Source: Vagococcus allomyrinae (lineage in GTDB: Bacteria > Bacillota > Bacilli > Lactobacillales > Vagococcaceae). Taken from it: a stretch of 64,000 bases of DNA. Below the pieces are notes generated by a model that was not told the DNA's origin, did not search any database, and saw nothing but the letters and a program-made list of their open reading frames with translations. Shown here piece after piece: positions 25,510-32,450 of the stretch. The translations under genes and the position numbers were made by a program. The stretch is taken from the NCBI RefSeq assembly GCF_017829975.1, contig NZ_JAEEGA010000014.1:106977-170976 (forward strand), read 5' to 3'. The number at the start of each line of letters is the position of its first letter. Position 1 is the stretch's first letter.

Positions 25510-26082
25510 ATGGGAGAGCGAGATACACAAGAGCGCTTGTTGGTAGCTACGGTTGGGTTGCTATCAGAGGCCAGCCGACCAGAGAAAATTACGGCTCGAC
25601 AAATCGCTAAGGAAGCAGGCGCAAATTTAGCGATGATTAATTACTTTTTTAAGAGCAAAGACGAGTTAATTAATTTGGCCATTGGCCAAATTATGCAAGA
25701 AGAAACCGATAAATTTATCAGTGTTATCAAAGACGATGCCGAACCGAAGGAACAGCTCTTTCAAGTCTTAAGTTTCTTTTGTGAGACGGCCATTAAGTAT
25801 CAGCGTTTTCTAAAGCTGACCATCCCCTATGGACTGCTGACCAAAGAGTTTAAAGTAGAATCAGCTTATTTAGAAATCATTGAAGAATTTTATGAAAATC
25901 GAATTCCGACGGCCTATTGTCGGATGATTGCCTTGCAGATTATGTCTTTTACTGAATTATTATTGTTACGAGCGGATGCATTTAAAGATTATAGTGGGAT
26001 TGATATTTTAAATGTCCGTCAGCGTCAACAATATCTGCGCTTTCAAATTGAGTTGTTTTTGCAACCTAAAAATGATGATTAA
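25510..26082 (+). CDS. TetR family transcriptional regulator
   Basis: 190 aa. HTH region residues 8-55: RLLVATVGLLSEASRPEKIT, then IAKEAGANLAMINYFFKSKD, with INYFF in place of the usual IYYHF. The remainder is the helical ligand domain. The start is the ATG eight bases after GGAGG; TTG 25492 would overlap the ribosome site. Ends with a perfect-stem terminator. Target unknown. Confidence 0.82.
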   Translation: MGERDTQERLLVATVGLLSEASRPEKITARQIAKEAGANLAMINYFFKSKDELINLAIGQIMQEETDKFISVIKDDAEPKEQLFQVLSFFCETAIKYQRFLKLTIPYGLLTKEFKVESAYLEIIEEFYENRIPTAYCRMIALQIMSFTELLLLRADAFKDYSGIDILNVRQRQQYLRFQIELFLQPKNDD

Positions 26083-26089
26083 GACAGGA

Positions 26090-26117
26090 GTTGTAAACAT
26101 GTGTTGTTGTTTACAAC
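26090..26117 (+). terminator. Terminator after the TetR gene
   Basis: GTTGTAAACA (26090-26099) pairs perfectly with TGTTTACAAC (26108-26117); followed by TTCTTTGGTTT. Confidence 0.7.
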
Positions 26118-26126
26118 TTCTTTGGT

Positions 26127-26174
26127 TTGACTTTTAATGAGTTAGTCAGTATGATACATACTAAAGGTATCTAT
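26127..26174 (+). promoter_or_regulatory. Promoter and operator 1 of the 26.2-kb TetR regulator
   Basis: TTGACT (26127-26132), 17-bp spacer, TATGAT (26150-26155). Overlapping the -10 is ATACATAC (26154-26161) and GGTATCTAT (26166-26174), a 21-bp site whose architecture is repeated in the palindrome at 26867-26887. Confidence 0.8.
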
Positions 26175-26191
26175 AGTGGAGGTAGGGAATA

Positions 26192-26839
26192 ATGGCTCGG
26201 AATAAGTATCCGGAAGAAACTGAAAAAAAGATTCTGGATGTGGCAGAAACGCTTTTTTTAGGCAATGGTTATGATCAGACGACGATTCAAGATATTATTG
26301 ATCGCCTTGGAGGATTGACCAAAGGGGTGATTTACCATCACTTTAAATCTAAAAAGGATATATTTGATAAAGTCTTAGAGCGAAAATATGGCAATGAAGT
26401 GACGTTGCAATTAGATCGTTTGACAGGCTTGACTGGGTTTCAAAAGATTAAAGAGCTGTCTTTAATGACCATGCGGGCAACGGATCATCAAATGTTAGCC
26501 TATTCGGCGCGGACTCTTTTAACTAATCCACAAATCGTCGGCGATCAGTATAAGACAGCCTATGAAACAGCAATTCCTCTGATGAAAAGCTTTATCGATG
26601 AAGGGGTGAAGGATGGCTCGATTGAGACGGATTACCCTCAGGAAGTGGCGGAGTTGATTGTTTTGTCAACGAATATTTGGTTAGCGCCTTTGATTTATGA
26701 ATTAAGTCAAGCAGAAGTTCTTCATAAATTGTATTTTTTCCAGATGATGTACGAAGGGGTTAACTTTCCTTTGATTGATCAAGAATATATTGACACTTGT
26801 CTCATGATGCATGAGGTCATCATGAAAAAAATGAACTAA
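26192..26839 (+). CDS. TetR/AcrR family regulator controlling the downstream small membrane protein
   Basis: 215 aa. HTH residues 10-58 (ILDVAETLFLGNGYDQTTIQ, then GGLTKGVIYHHFKSKKDIFD). Same subfamily as the regulator at 3128-3769. The start has GGAGGTAGGG upstream. The operator in its own promoter matches the palindrome upstream of the 77-aa membrane protein that follows, so autoregulation plus control of that gene is the simplest reading. Confidence 0.85.
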   Translation: MARNKYPEETEKKILDVAETLFLGNGYDQTTIQDIIDRLGGLTKGVIYHHFKSKKDIFDKVLERKYGNEVTLQLDRLTGLTGFQKIKELSLMTMRATDHQMLAYSARTLLTNPQIVGDQYKTAYETAIPLMKSFIDEGVKDGSIETDYPQEVAELIVLSTNIWLAPLIYELSQAEVLHKLYFFQMMYEGVNFPLIDQEYIDTCLMMHEVIMKKMN

Positions 26840-26857
26840 ATGCCTTCGTGCATTTTT

Positions 26858-26896
26858 TTTACAGATATACATACCTGTGGTATGTATATCTGTAAA
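26858..26896. promoter_or_regulatory. Perfect 18-bp palindrome (operator 2) overlapping a ribosome site
   Basis: TTTACAGATATACATACC (26858-26875), TGT, GGTATGTATATCTGTAAA (26879-26896). The core (26867-26887) matches the site in the TetR promoter. The right arm ends inside AAAGGAGG, the ribosome site of the small gene at 26911, so as RNA it would form a very stable hairpin partly masking that site. Confidence 0.85.
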
Positions 26897-26910
26897 GGAG
26901 GTGAACAGAG

Positions 26911-27144
26911 ATGATTGATGAACTAAATAATAAAATTAACAAACTCAATAAGAAAATGGGGGTTGAGGTAAAATTGCCTGAAACGTCCAAATCAAAGCTA
27001 ACAAGGTATAGTCTGATTAATTTAGTCGCCGGCGCTAGCTTGCTGGCTTTGGGAGTGATAACGGAGACGAAAGGTACATTGGTTTTAGGTGGCATGGCGA
27101 TTGCCAGTAGTATCTTGATGAAGTCTGAAGCCAAAAGGAAATAA
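26911..27144 (+). CDS. Small two-helix membrane protein
   Basis: 77 aa. Residues 1-18 are a short coiled-coil-like Lys/Asn segment (ELNNKINKLNKKMG), followed by two hydrophobic stretches (YSLINLVAGASLLALGVI and GTLVLGGMAIASSILM) and a basic tail. Strong ribosome site AAAGGAGG. Placed behind a TetR operator, so it is probably inducible. Family not recognised; a stress or efflux accessory protein is possible. Confidence 0.75.
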   Translation: MIDELNNKINKLNKKMGVEVKLPETSKSKLTRYSLINLVAGASLLALGVITETKGTLVLGGMAIASSILMKSEAKRK

Positions 27145-27172
27145 TGGGTTTAAGGGCTGGAACGTGATGAGA

Positions 27173-27209
27173 AAGGGGCAAGTTTGGCCTTTATCTAAGG
27201 TTGCCCCTT
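27173..27209. terminator. Hairpin after the small membrane protein gene
   Basis: AAGGGGCAA (27173-27181) pairs perfectly with TTGCCCCTT (27201-27209), with CCTT/AAGG inside the loop. No T-run follows, so termination is uncertain. Confidence 0.5.
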
Positions 27210-27275
27210 GCTTAAAGAGTGATAAAACGGCGTCTAGTCCTTAAGGCTGATTTTCGATTTTTTAGCGTAAGCCCG

Positions 27276-27315
27276 TTGACACGTAATACTATGCACTGTA
27301 TAGTATTACGTGTCA
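27276..27315 (+). promoter_or_regulatory. PadR operon promoter fully covered by a 16-bp palindrome
   Basis: TTGACA (27276-27281), 17-bp spacer, TATAGT (27299-27304). TGACACGTAATACTAT (27277-27292) and ATAGTATTACGTGTCA (27300-27315) form a perfect inverted repeat around GCACTGT, spanning -35 to beyond -10. The ATACT-N-AGTAT core resembles known PadR operators. Tight autorepression is expected. Confidence 0.88.
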
Positions 27316-27326
27316 GGAGGTTTAAA

Positions 27327-27644
27327 ATGAATATTCAACTGAAGCGAGGGTTATTAGAGTTTTGTGTCTTAGCTGTCTTAAAAAAAGGTGAGTCCTATGG
27401 CTATCAAATTGTGAAAGACGTGAGTCAAGTGATTGAAATGTCAGAATCAACCCTTTACCCAATTTTGAAACGGCTAGAAGGGGGAAATTATGTTGGGTCT
27501 CATTCGGTGGCATACAATGGCCGCTTAAGAAAATATTATCAAATCACCCCAGCTGGCGAAGCTTATATGGATGATTTCTTAAAGGACTGGAATCAGGTGA
27601 TGGATGTGTATCATTTTATTAAAGGAGCTGTGGAAAATGAATAA
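27327..27644 (+). CDS. PadR family transcriptional regulator
   Basis: 105 aa, the short PadR-s2 type. Starts with IQLKRGLLEFCVLAVLKKG; the winged helix continues with SYGYQIVKDVS, STLYPILKRLEGGNYVGS and the wing LRKYYQITPAGEAYMDDFL. AGGAGG is correctly placed before the ATG at 27327; upstream in-frame codons lie inside the promoter. Overlaps the DUF1700 gene by 8 bp, the usual PadR-DUF1700 pair. Probably represses the whole seven-gene-length unit that follows. Confidence 0.92.
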   Translation: MNIQLKRGLLEFCVLAVLKKGESYGYQIVKDVSQVIEMSESTLYPILKRLEGGNYVGSHSVAYNGRLRKYYQITPAGEAYMDDFLKDWNQVMDVYHFIKGAVENE

Positions 27645-28212
27645 AGCAACGTTTATCAGTCGTTTGGATAATAAATTAAAATTGATGGGTGTCACAGATG
27701 TTGAAACCTATCTGATGTATTACGATGAAATGATTGAAGATTATCAAGAGGACGGTCACTCAGAAACAGAGGCGGTGAGCTTAGTTGGTTCAATCGAAAG
27801 TATTGCGCAAACAATTTTAGCGGAAGGCGAAGATGACTTCGTGGCATTGCCAACGACTGGCAATAAATCCTTAAATTACCTCTTGTTAGTACTCGGAGCC
27901 CCACTTTGGGGAGTTATTTTGCTGACGGTTATCTTGTTTGTCTTTTCAGCTTATCTTTTAATGTGGTGCTTACCAATAGTGGTTGGCTCTTTTAGTTTTG
28001 CTGGTTTGGCAATTGGTGTGGTAAGTTTTATCGGTGCCCCATTTAACAGTGACTTGTTTTATATTGTGGCCCAAGTCGGTGTTGGGTTAGTATTTTTAGG
28101 GCTAGGTTTATTGTTACTTGTCCTGACAATTTCAATCGCCAGTCGGGTGACAACCTTAACTCGCGGATTTACTCATAAATTAATTAATCTATTTAAAGAG
28201 AAAGTGGTGTAA
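27637..28212 (+). CDS. DUF1700 family membrane protein
   Basis: 191 aa. Soluble N-terminal helical region (TFISRLDNKLKLMGVTDVET, YYDEMIEDYQEDGHSETEAV) typical of DUF1700, then three to four hydrophobic segments from about residue 85. These proteins accompany PadR regulators and a DUF4097 protein and are thought to act with them in envelope stress sensing. Translation is coupled to padR by the overlap. Confidence 0.88.
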   Translation: MNKATFISRLDNKLKLMGVTDVETYLMYYDEMIEDYQEDGHSETEAVSLVGSIESIAQTILAEGEDDFVALPTTGNKSLNYLLLVLGAPLWGVILLTVILFVFSAYLLMWCLPIVVGSFSFAGLAIGVVSFIGAPFNSDLFYIVAQVGVGLVFLGLGLLLLVLTISIASRVTTLTRGFTHKLINLFKEKVV

Positions 28213-28214
28213 GG

Positions 28215-28388
28215 ATGAAAGAACAAGAGTTAAAAAAAGTGATTATTAGAGGCAGTTTAGGCTTAATTTTAGTTGGCTCAGTTGTGGCGGTTATTGGCTT
28301 TAGCTTATCTGGGTTTAATTTTGATAAATTTCGTTCCGATGATAAAAAATGGCATCAAGTGATCACTGTGCCTAGAAATTTTAAGTAG
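28215..28388 (+). CDS. 57-aa membrane protein, apparently truncated DUF4097-type N-terminus
   Basis: Two bases after the DUF1700 stop, with ribosome site GTAAGG and ATG 28215. Sequence begins KEQELKKVIIRGSLGLILVG (one membrane helix to about residue 33) and ends DDKKWHQVITVPRNFK at TAG 28386-28388. In other PadR-DUF1700 operons the third gene encodes a DUF4097 protein of about 250 residues with a similar start; here only the anchor and first strand remain. It may be a functional short form or a remnant. The link to DUF4097 is by position and shape. Confidence 0.65.
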   Translation: MKEQELKKVIIRGSLGLILVGSVVAVIGFSLSGFNFDKFRSDDKKWHQVITVPRNFK

Positions 28389-28392
28389 GCTC

Positions 28393-29070
28393 ATGGGTGT
28401 TTGTGAATACTGCCGAGTAAAGGTGAAAACCAGTCAAGGGAGATGCCCCTTATGCCATGAGACTCTGTTCTTAACTGGAGCGTCTTCCCCTATGTATCCC
28501 TTGCCCCAGCCGATAAAAAAGACGCGGCATTACTGGCAGCAAGCGTTAAACCTCAGTCAGTGGCTAATCGTCGGAAGTAGTCTGTGGTTAAACATGCTGA
28601 CATGGCAGATTCATGCTTTCTGGTGGTCGGCCATTGTCTTTTCAGGTTGCCTTTATTTAAAGAAAGTCATTGAAGTGATCTTTTTGCATGGGACGTATCG
28701 CCATGTGGGACAAACACTTTGGAAAAATTTTATTTTTCTAAGTGTTTTTATTTTAAGCCTTGACTACTTTTTAGGCTATCAAGGTTGGACTTTAAATTAC
28801 TTATTGCCAATCATCAGTGTCAGCACTGTCTTGATTTTGGTCTTGTGGTCGCTGATTAAGGGCACGGTTTTCCGTCAAGAGTTTGGTTATCTTTTGTGTT
28901 TAATCACGGCTAATTTAAGTTTGTTGTGGTTATTTATTGCCGGGAAGCTGACTATTTTTTGGCCAAGTGGTTTAAGCATTTTAACGGCCGCCTTGATTTT
29001 ACTTGTCTTAGTGTTATTTACTGGGACTAAATTAAAAAGTGAGGTAGCTCGCAGATTTCATTATAAATAA
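28393..29070 (+). CDS. Zinc-ribbon multi-pass membrane protein (DUF6320-like)
   Basis: 225 aa. N-terminal CEYCRVKVKTSQGRCPLCHE is a CxxC-CxxC zinc ribbon, followed from residue 50 by about six transmembrane helices. Proteins of this layout (DUF6320) are found beside condensation-fold acyltransferases, as here. Its own function is unknown; a membrane scaffold or acyl acceptor carrier for the two enzymes downstream is inferred. Start ATG follows the 57-aa gene by four bases. Confidence 0.7.
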   Translation: MGVCEYCRVKVKTSQGRCPLCHETLFLTGASSPMYPLPQPIKKTRHYWQQALNLSQWLIVGSSLWLNMLTWQIHAFWWSAIVFSGCLYLKKVIEVIFLHGTYRHVGQTLWKNFIFLSVFILSLDYFLGYQGWTLNYLLPIISVSTVLILVLWSLIKGTVFRQEFGYLLCLITANLSLLWLFIAGKLTIFWPSGLSILTAALILLVLVLFTGTKLKSEVARRFHYK

Positions 29071-29088
29071 AGAAAAAGAGGACTAAAC

Positions 29089-30363
29089 ATGAGTTGGAAT
29101 AAGATCGAAACAGCTGGTCAAAGCCGGCGTGATCAACTAAAATTAGCACGCTTAGTGGCCATGATTCAACGGGTATCTGAGCTACCGGTCTATGCTGAAA
29201 AGTTGCAAGGCCTTAAGGCGCAAGAGATCCATTCTTTAAAAGATCTTGCCAAATTGCCTTTTACCACAAAAGAAGAGTTACGGCAACACTATCCTCACGG
29301 CTTGTTCGCAGTATCCCCAAAAGAAGTGGTACGATTTCACGCCTCTTCAGGAACCACCGGCAAACCAACGATTGTCGGTTATACGAAGCAAGATTTAGCG
29401 CTCTGGGGAGAAGTCGTGGCCCGCAGTTTAACCGCAAGTGGGGCAGATGAGTCTGATTGTTTCCATATCTCATATGGCTTTGGCCTCTTTACTGGCGGAG
29501 TGGGTTTACAGCTAGGAGCTGAAACGATTGGCGCAACCACCGTGCCAATTTCTGTCGGCAATACCCCACGTCAATTGACGATCCTCAAGGATTTGCAGGC
29601 TAGCGTCTTATGTTGTACTCCCTCCTATGGCTTATACTTAGCCGAAGCTATGAATGAGATGGGGATGACCTTCAAAGACTTAAATTTGAAACGGGGCATT
29701 TTTGGCGCAGAGCCATGGTCGGCGGCGATTGCCCAACGATTGGAGCAACAGCTAGGCATTGAGGCCTTTGATATTTACGGTTTGTCGGAAATCATCGGCC
29801 CTGGTGTGGCTTTCGGTTGTCAAGGTGATAAAGAGTGGTTACATCTCAATGAAGATCATTTTATTCCCGAAGTCATCGACCCATTAACAGGCGAGGTCTT
29901 AGAAGAAGGGGCTGAAGGGGAGTTAGTTTTGACTTGTGTCACCAAAGAAGCCTTGCCAATGATTCGCTATCGGACAGGCGATATCACAACATTGTCTCAG
30001 GGGACGTGTACCTGTGGCCGAACGTTAGTAAGAATGCAAAAGCCTCGGGGACGGACAGACGATATGTTGATTATTCGCGGTGTCAATGTTTTCCCCAGTC
30101 AAATTGAAGAAGTCTTACTGCGTTCTCAAAAAGTCTTGCCTTATTACGAATTACACTTAAGTCGTCAAGGATTTTTTGATGTCTTAGAAGCTTTCGTCGA
30201 GCAAGGAGACAATCAATCGATCGAAGAAGCCCAACAATTAGAAAAAAGCTTAAGACGCCAATTGAAAAGCCAATTAGGCATTGAGGTTGGGGTGCAATTG
30301 GTTTGGCCAAAAAGCTTGCCACGAACAGAAGGCAAAGCCAGTCGTCTCGTGGACAAACGCTAG
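29089..30363 (+). CDS. Phenylacetate-CoA ligase-like adenylate-forming enzyme
   Basis: 424 aa, full PaaK length. P-loop HASSGTTGKPTIV (about residues 84-96), VYGLSE-like DIYGLSEIIGPGVA, YRTGDI, and the C-terminal ARTDDM-like RGRTDDMLIIRGVNVFPSQI. The family activates aryl or acyl acids as adenylates and transfers them to CoA or a carrier. A catabolic phenylacetate pathway is not present, so a biosynthetic acyl-activating role is more likely. No carrier-protein domain is fused. Lies inside the PadR operon, 18 bp after the zinc-ribbon gene. Confidence 0.9.
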   Translation: MSWNKIETAGQSRRDQLKLARLVAMIQRVSELPVYAEKLQGLKAQEIHSLKDLAKLPFTTKEELRQHYPHGLFAVSPKEVVRFHASSGTTGKPTIVGYTKQDLALWGEVVARSLTASGADESDCFHISYGFGLFTGGVGLQLGAETIGATTVPISVGNTPRQLTILKDLQASVLCCTPSYGLYLAEAMNEMGMTFKDLNLKRGIFGAEPWSAAIAQRLEQQLGIEAFDIYGLSEIIGPGVAFGCQGDKEWLHLNEDHFIPEVIDPLTGEVLEEGAEGELVLTCVTKEALPMIRYRTGDITTLSQGTCTCGRTLVRMQKPRGRTDDMLIIRGVNVFPSQIEEVLLRSQKVLPYYELHLSRQGFFDVLEAFVEQGDNQSIEEAQQLEKSLRRQLKSQLGIEVGVQLVWPKSLPRTEGKASRLVDKR

Positions 30364-30377
30364 GAGGCGAAAGCAAC

Positions 30378-31619
30378 ATGTGGCTTAAGTTAGATAATGC
30401 GGGAAAATTATTTCCTGCCGTCTCTAGTCAACAAAATACTTCGGTCTTTCGAATTGCGGCCTTGTTAAGGCAAAAGGTTGATCCTCTTGTCTTGCAAGCC
30501 ACCCTCAGTCGCGTAATTCAGCGTTTTCCAATGTTTCAATTGCGCTTGCGCAAGGGTCTCTTTTGGCGGTATTTTGAACCGATTAGCGAGCCGCTGCTGA
30601 TCGAAGAAGAAAAAGCCACGCCGTGTAGCAAGTTGAGTCAACAACCTCACGGCTATTTAATGCGTGTGACGTATTATCAAAAGCGCATTGCCTTGGAAAT
30701 GCACCACAGTTTAACCGATGGTTTAGGGGCAATGGAATTCTTTAAAAGCTTGTTGTACTATTATTTAGTTGCTCAAGGTCATTCGCTACCCTTTCGAGGT
30801 GAGGTTAAAGGGCTGGAGGAGGCTGCCAGTGGGGAAGAAAGCCAAGATAGTTACCATCACTATCGCAGCAATCATCCAGCCAAAGATGTCAAAGCCGAAA
30901 AGGCCTATCATCTCAAAGGCACCCCTTATCAGTTTGCGGAAACCAGTGTCTATCACGGTGTACTGAAAGTCGATCAACTTAGGCAGATTGCCAAGAATCA
31001 TCAGGTATCGCTGACGACGTATTTGTTGGCTGTTTTAATCTACAGTCTTTATCACAGTGGTCAGTCTGGAAAGAAACCGATTGTCATGGCAGTGCCGGTT
31101 AATTTAAGAACGGCATTTCCCTCGCAAACCTTGCGCAATTTTTTTACGGTGATCAATGTCAGCCTGTTGGTCACGTCAGAAATGCCTTTAGCTGAGATTA
31201 TCCGAGAAGTTCAACGACAATTAAAGGAACAGCTTAAGGGCTGCCAGTTGCAGCAGTTGATTGATGGCAATACTCAATTGGAAACTCGTTGGTGGTCACG
31301 ATTCACGCCCTTGTGGTTGAAAGATCGGGTGATTAAACTAGGGTTTGATCATTTAGGCGAAAACCGTAAGACCATGACTTTGTCCAATTTGGGGAAGATT
31401 GAACTCCCAAGTGAGATGGCGAGCCATATTGAACAATTTGAAGTGTTGCCTTACCCAACCGTCAAAAGCCCACTTAATTGTGGCATTATTAGCTTTGGCA
31501 ATCAACTGACGGTCAGTTTTATTAAGAGCATCGAGGAAGATGAGGTGATTCGCTATTTCTATCGTTACTTATCGCAAATTATTGGCTTAGAAGTTGTGAT
31601 TTATGGCAATGAGCGCTAG
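30378..31619 (+). CDS. Condensation-fold acyltransferase (alcohol acetyltransferase-like)
   Basis: 413 aa. The catalytic motif HHSLTDG (His109-His110, Asp114-Gly115) matches the HHxxxDG of NRPS condensation domains, WES/DGAT and alcohol acetyltransferases; the C-terminal NLGKIELPSE segment corresponds to the DFG-like latch region. Stand-alone enzyme with no adenylation or carrier domain. Together with the preceding CoA ligase it forms a plausible activate-and-transfer pair. AGGAGG precedes the ATG at 30378; the longer in-frame extension overlaps the ligase gene. Confidence 0.82.
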   Translation: MWLKLDNAGKLFPAVSSQQNTSVFRIAALLRQKVDPLVLQATLSRVIQRFPMFQLRLRKGLFWRYFEPISEPLLIEEEKATPCSKLSQQPHGYLMRVTYYQKRIALEMHHSLTDGLGAMEFFKSLLYYYLVAQGHSLPFRGEVKGLEEAASGEESQDSYHHYRSNHPAKDVKAEKAYHLKGTPYQFAETSVYHGVLKVDQLRQIAKNHQVSLTTYLLAVLIYSLYHSGQSGKKPIVMAVPVNLRTAFPSQTLRNFFTVINVSLLVTSEMPLAEIIREVQRQLKEQLKGCQLQQLIDGNTQLETRWWSRFTPLWLKDRVIKLGFDHLGENRKTMTLSNLGKIELPSEMASHIEQFEVLPYPTVKSPLNCGIISFGNQLTVSFIKSIEEDEVIRYFYRYLSQIIGLEVVIYGNER

Positions 31620-31646
31620 TCCTTGAGACCGATTTTTAGGAAGAAG

Positions 31647-31705
31647 TGTCATATATAGTTGACATTTCTTTTTTTTTGACTCTATAATGTCGTATATACA
31701 TGACA
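31647..31705 (+). promoter_or_regulatory. Promoter with two matching operators of the XRE regulator
   Basis: TTGACA (31659-31664), 18-bp spacer, TATAAT (31683-31688). Two 18-bp dyads share the pattern TGTC-TATATA-TGACA: TGTCATATATAGTTGACA (31647-31664, covering the -35) and TGTCGTATATACATGACA (31688-31705, covering the start). Centre-to-centre distance is 41 bp, about four helical turns. Confidence 0.88.
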
Positions 31706-31723
31706 TATCACGAAAGGAAAACT

Positions 31724-31936
31724 ATGAATAGGGTAAGAGAGCATCGAAAAGCGTTAAAATTGTCGCAACTAGAGTTGGCGAGGCAAGTGGAAGTAGCGCG
31801 CCAAACGATTAATTTAATTGAAAATGATAAGTACAACCCATCGTTGGATTTATGTATTAAATTAGCGCTCGCGCTAAAAACAGACTTAAACACCTTGTTT
31901 TGGGAAGGAATCAGGAGGACTGACAATGAAAAGTAA
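31724..31936 (+). CDS. XRE-family (Cro/CI-type) transcriptional regulator
   Basis: 70 aa, a bare HTH_3 domain: REHRKALKLSQLELARQVEV, then RQTINLIENDKYNPSLDLCI and KTDLNTLFW. Typical of the small YozG/YgzD-like regulators paired with a DUF3278 or DUF2178 membrane protein. ATG 31724 follows GAAAGGA; eight upstream codons overlap the operator and are excluded. Overlaps the next gene by 11 bp. Confidence 0.9.
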   Translation: MNRVREHRKALKLSQLELARQVEVARQTINLIENDKYNPSLDLCIKLALALKTDLNTLFWEGIRRTDNEK

Positions 31937-32441
31937 AAAAGAACGTCTGTTTAGTTTCTTAGTAGGCGTCGATTCTAAGCGCGATGAGTATGAATTGAAT
32001 GAGATTCACCAAGTCTTTAGTTGGACGGGCATGGGGCTTTTATTTGCCAATAATTTGTTGATGGCGATTGTCTTAGTGATTGACCAGATGAATGAGACAA
32101 TTTCTGTTGCCGGTATTGGGTTAGTCATTATCAACATGTTGTCGTCAGTCTATTTGGTCATTAAGCTCTATGGCAAAGGGTTAAATACGACGGAATTTGA
32201 AGAGCTGGCGGAATTAAAGCGGTATAAAAGAAACGCGCTGTGGTATTCGCTGAGCCAAGGAGCAGTCATCGGTGTCTTTCTTTATTTGTTAACGGGCGTG
32301 ATTCTTCCGTTAATTTTAGGTGAACGGGTGGTACTAAATGGCGGGGACTTCATCAAATCTCTTGTCGTTTGCACCTTTGGGATTGGGTTGATTTTTTATC
32401 TATTTATTCACTTTAGAGTAAAAAAATACACAGAAAAGTAG
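31926..32441 (+). CDS. DUF3278-like membrane protein
   Basis: 171 aa with four hydrophobic segments (about residues 32-52, 62-80, 108-130, 145-165). N-terminus FLVGVDSKRDEYELNEIHQV is typical of DUF3278, which accompanies small XRE regulators in Lactobacillales. Function unknown. Start follows AGGAGG inside the regulator's 3' end. Confidence 0.78.
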   Translation: MKSKKERLFSFLVGVDSKRDEYELNEIHQVFSWTGMGLLFANNLLMAIVLVIDQMNETISVAGIGLVIINMLSSVYLVIKLYGKGLNTTEFEELAELKRYKRNALWYSLSQGAVIGVFLYLLTGVILPLILGERVVLNGGDFIKSLVVCTFGIGLIFYLFIHFRVKKYTEK

Positions 32442-32450
32442 GCAGTTAAC

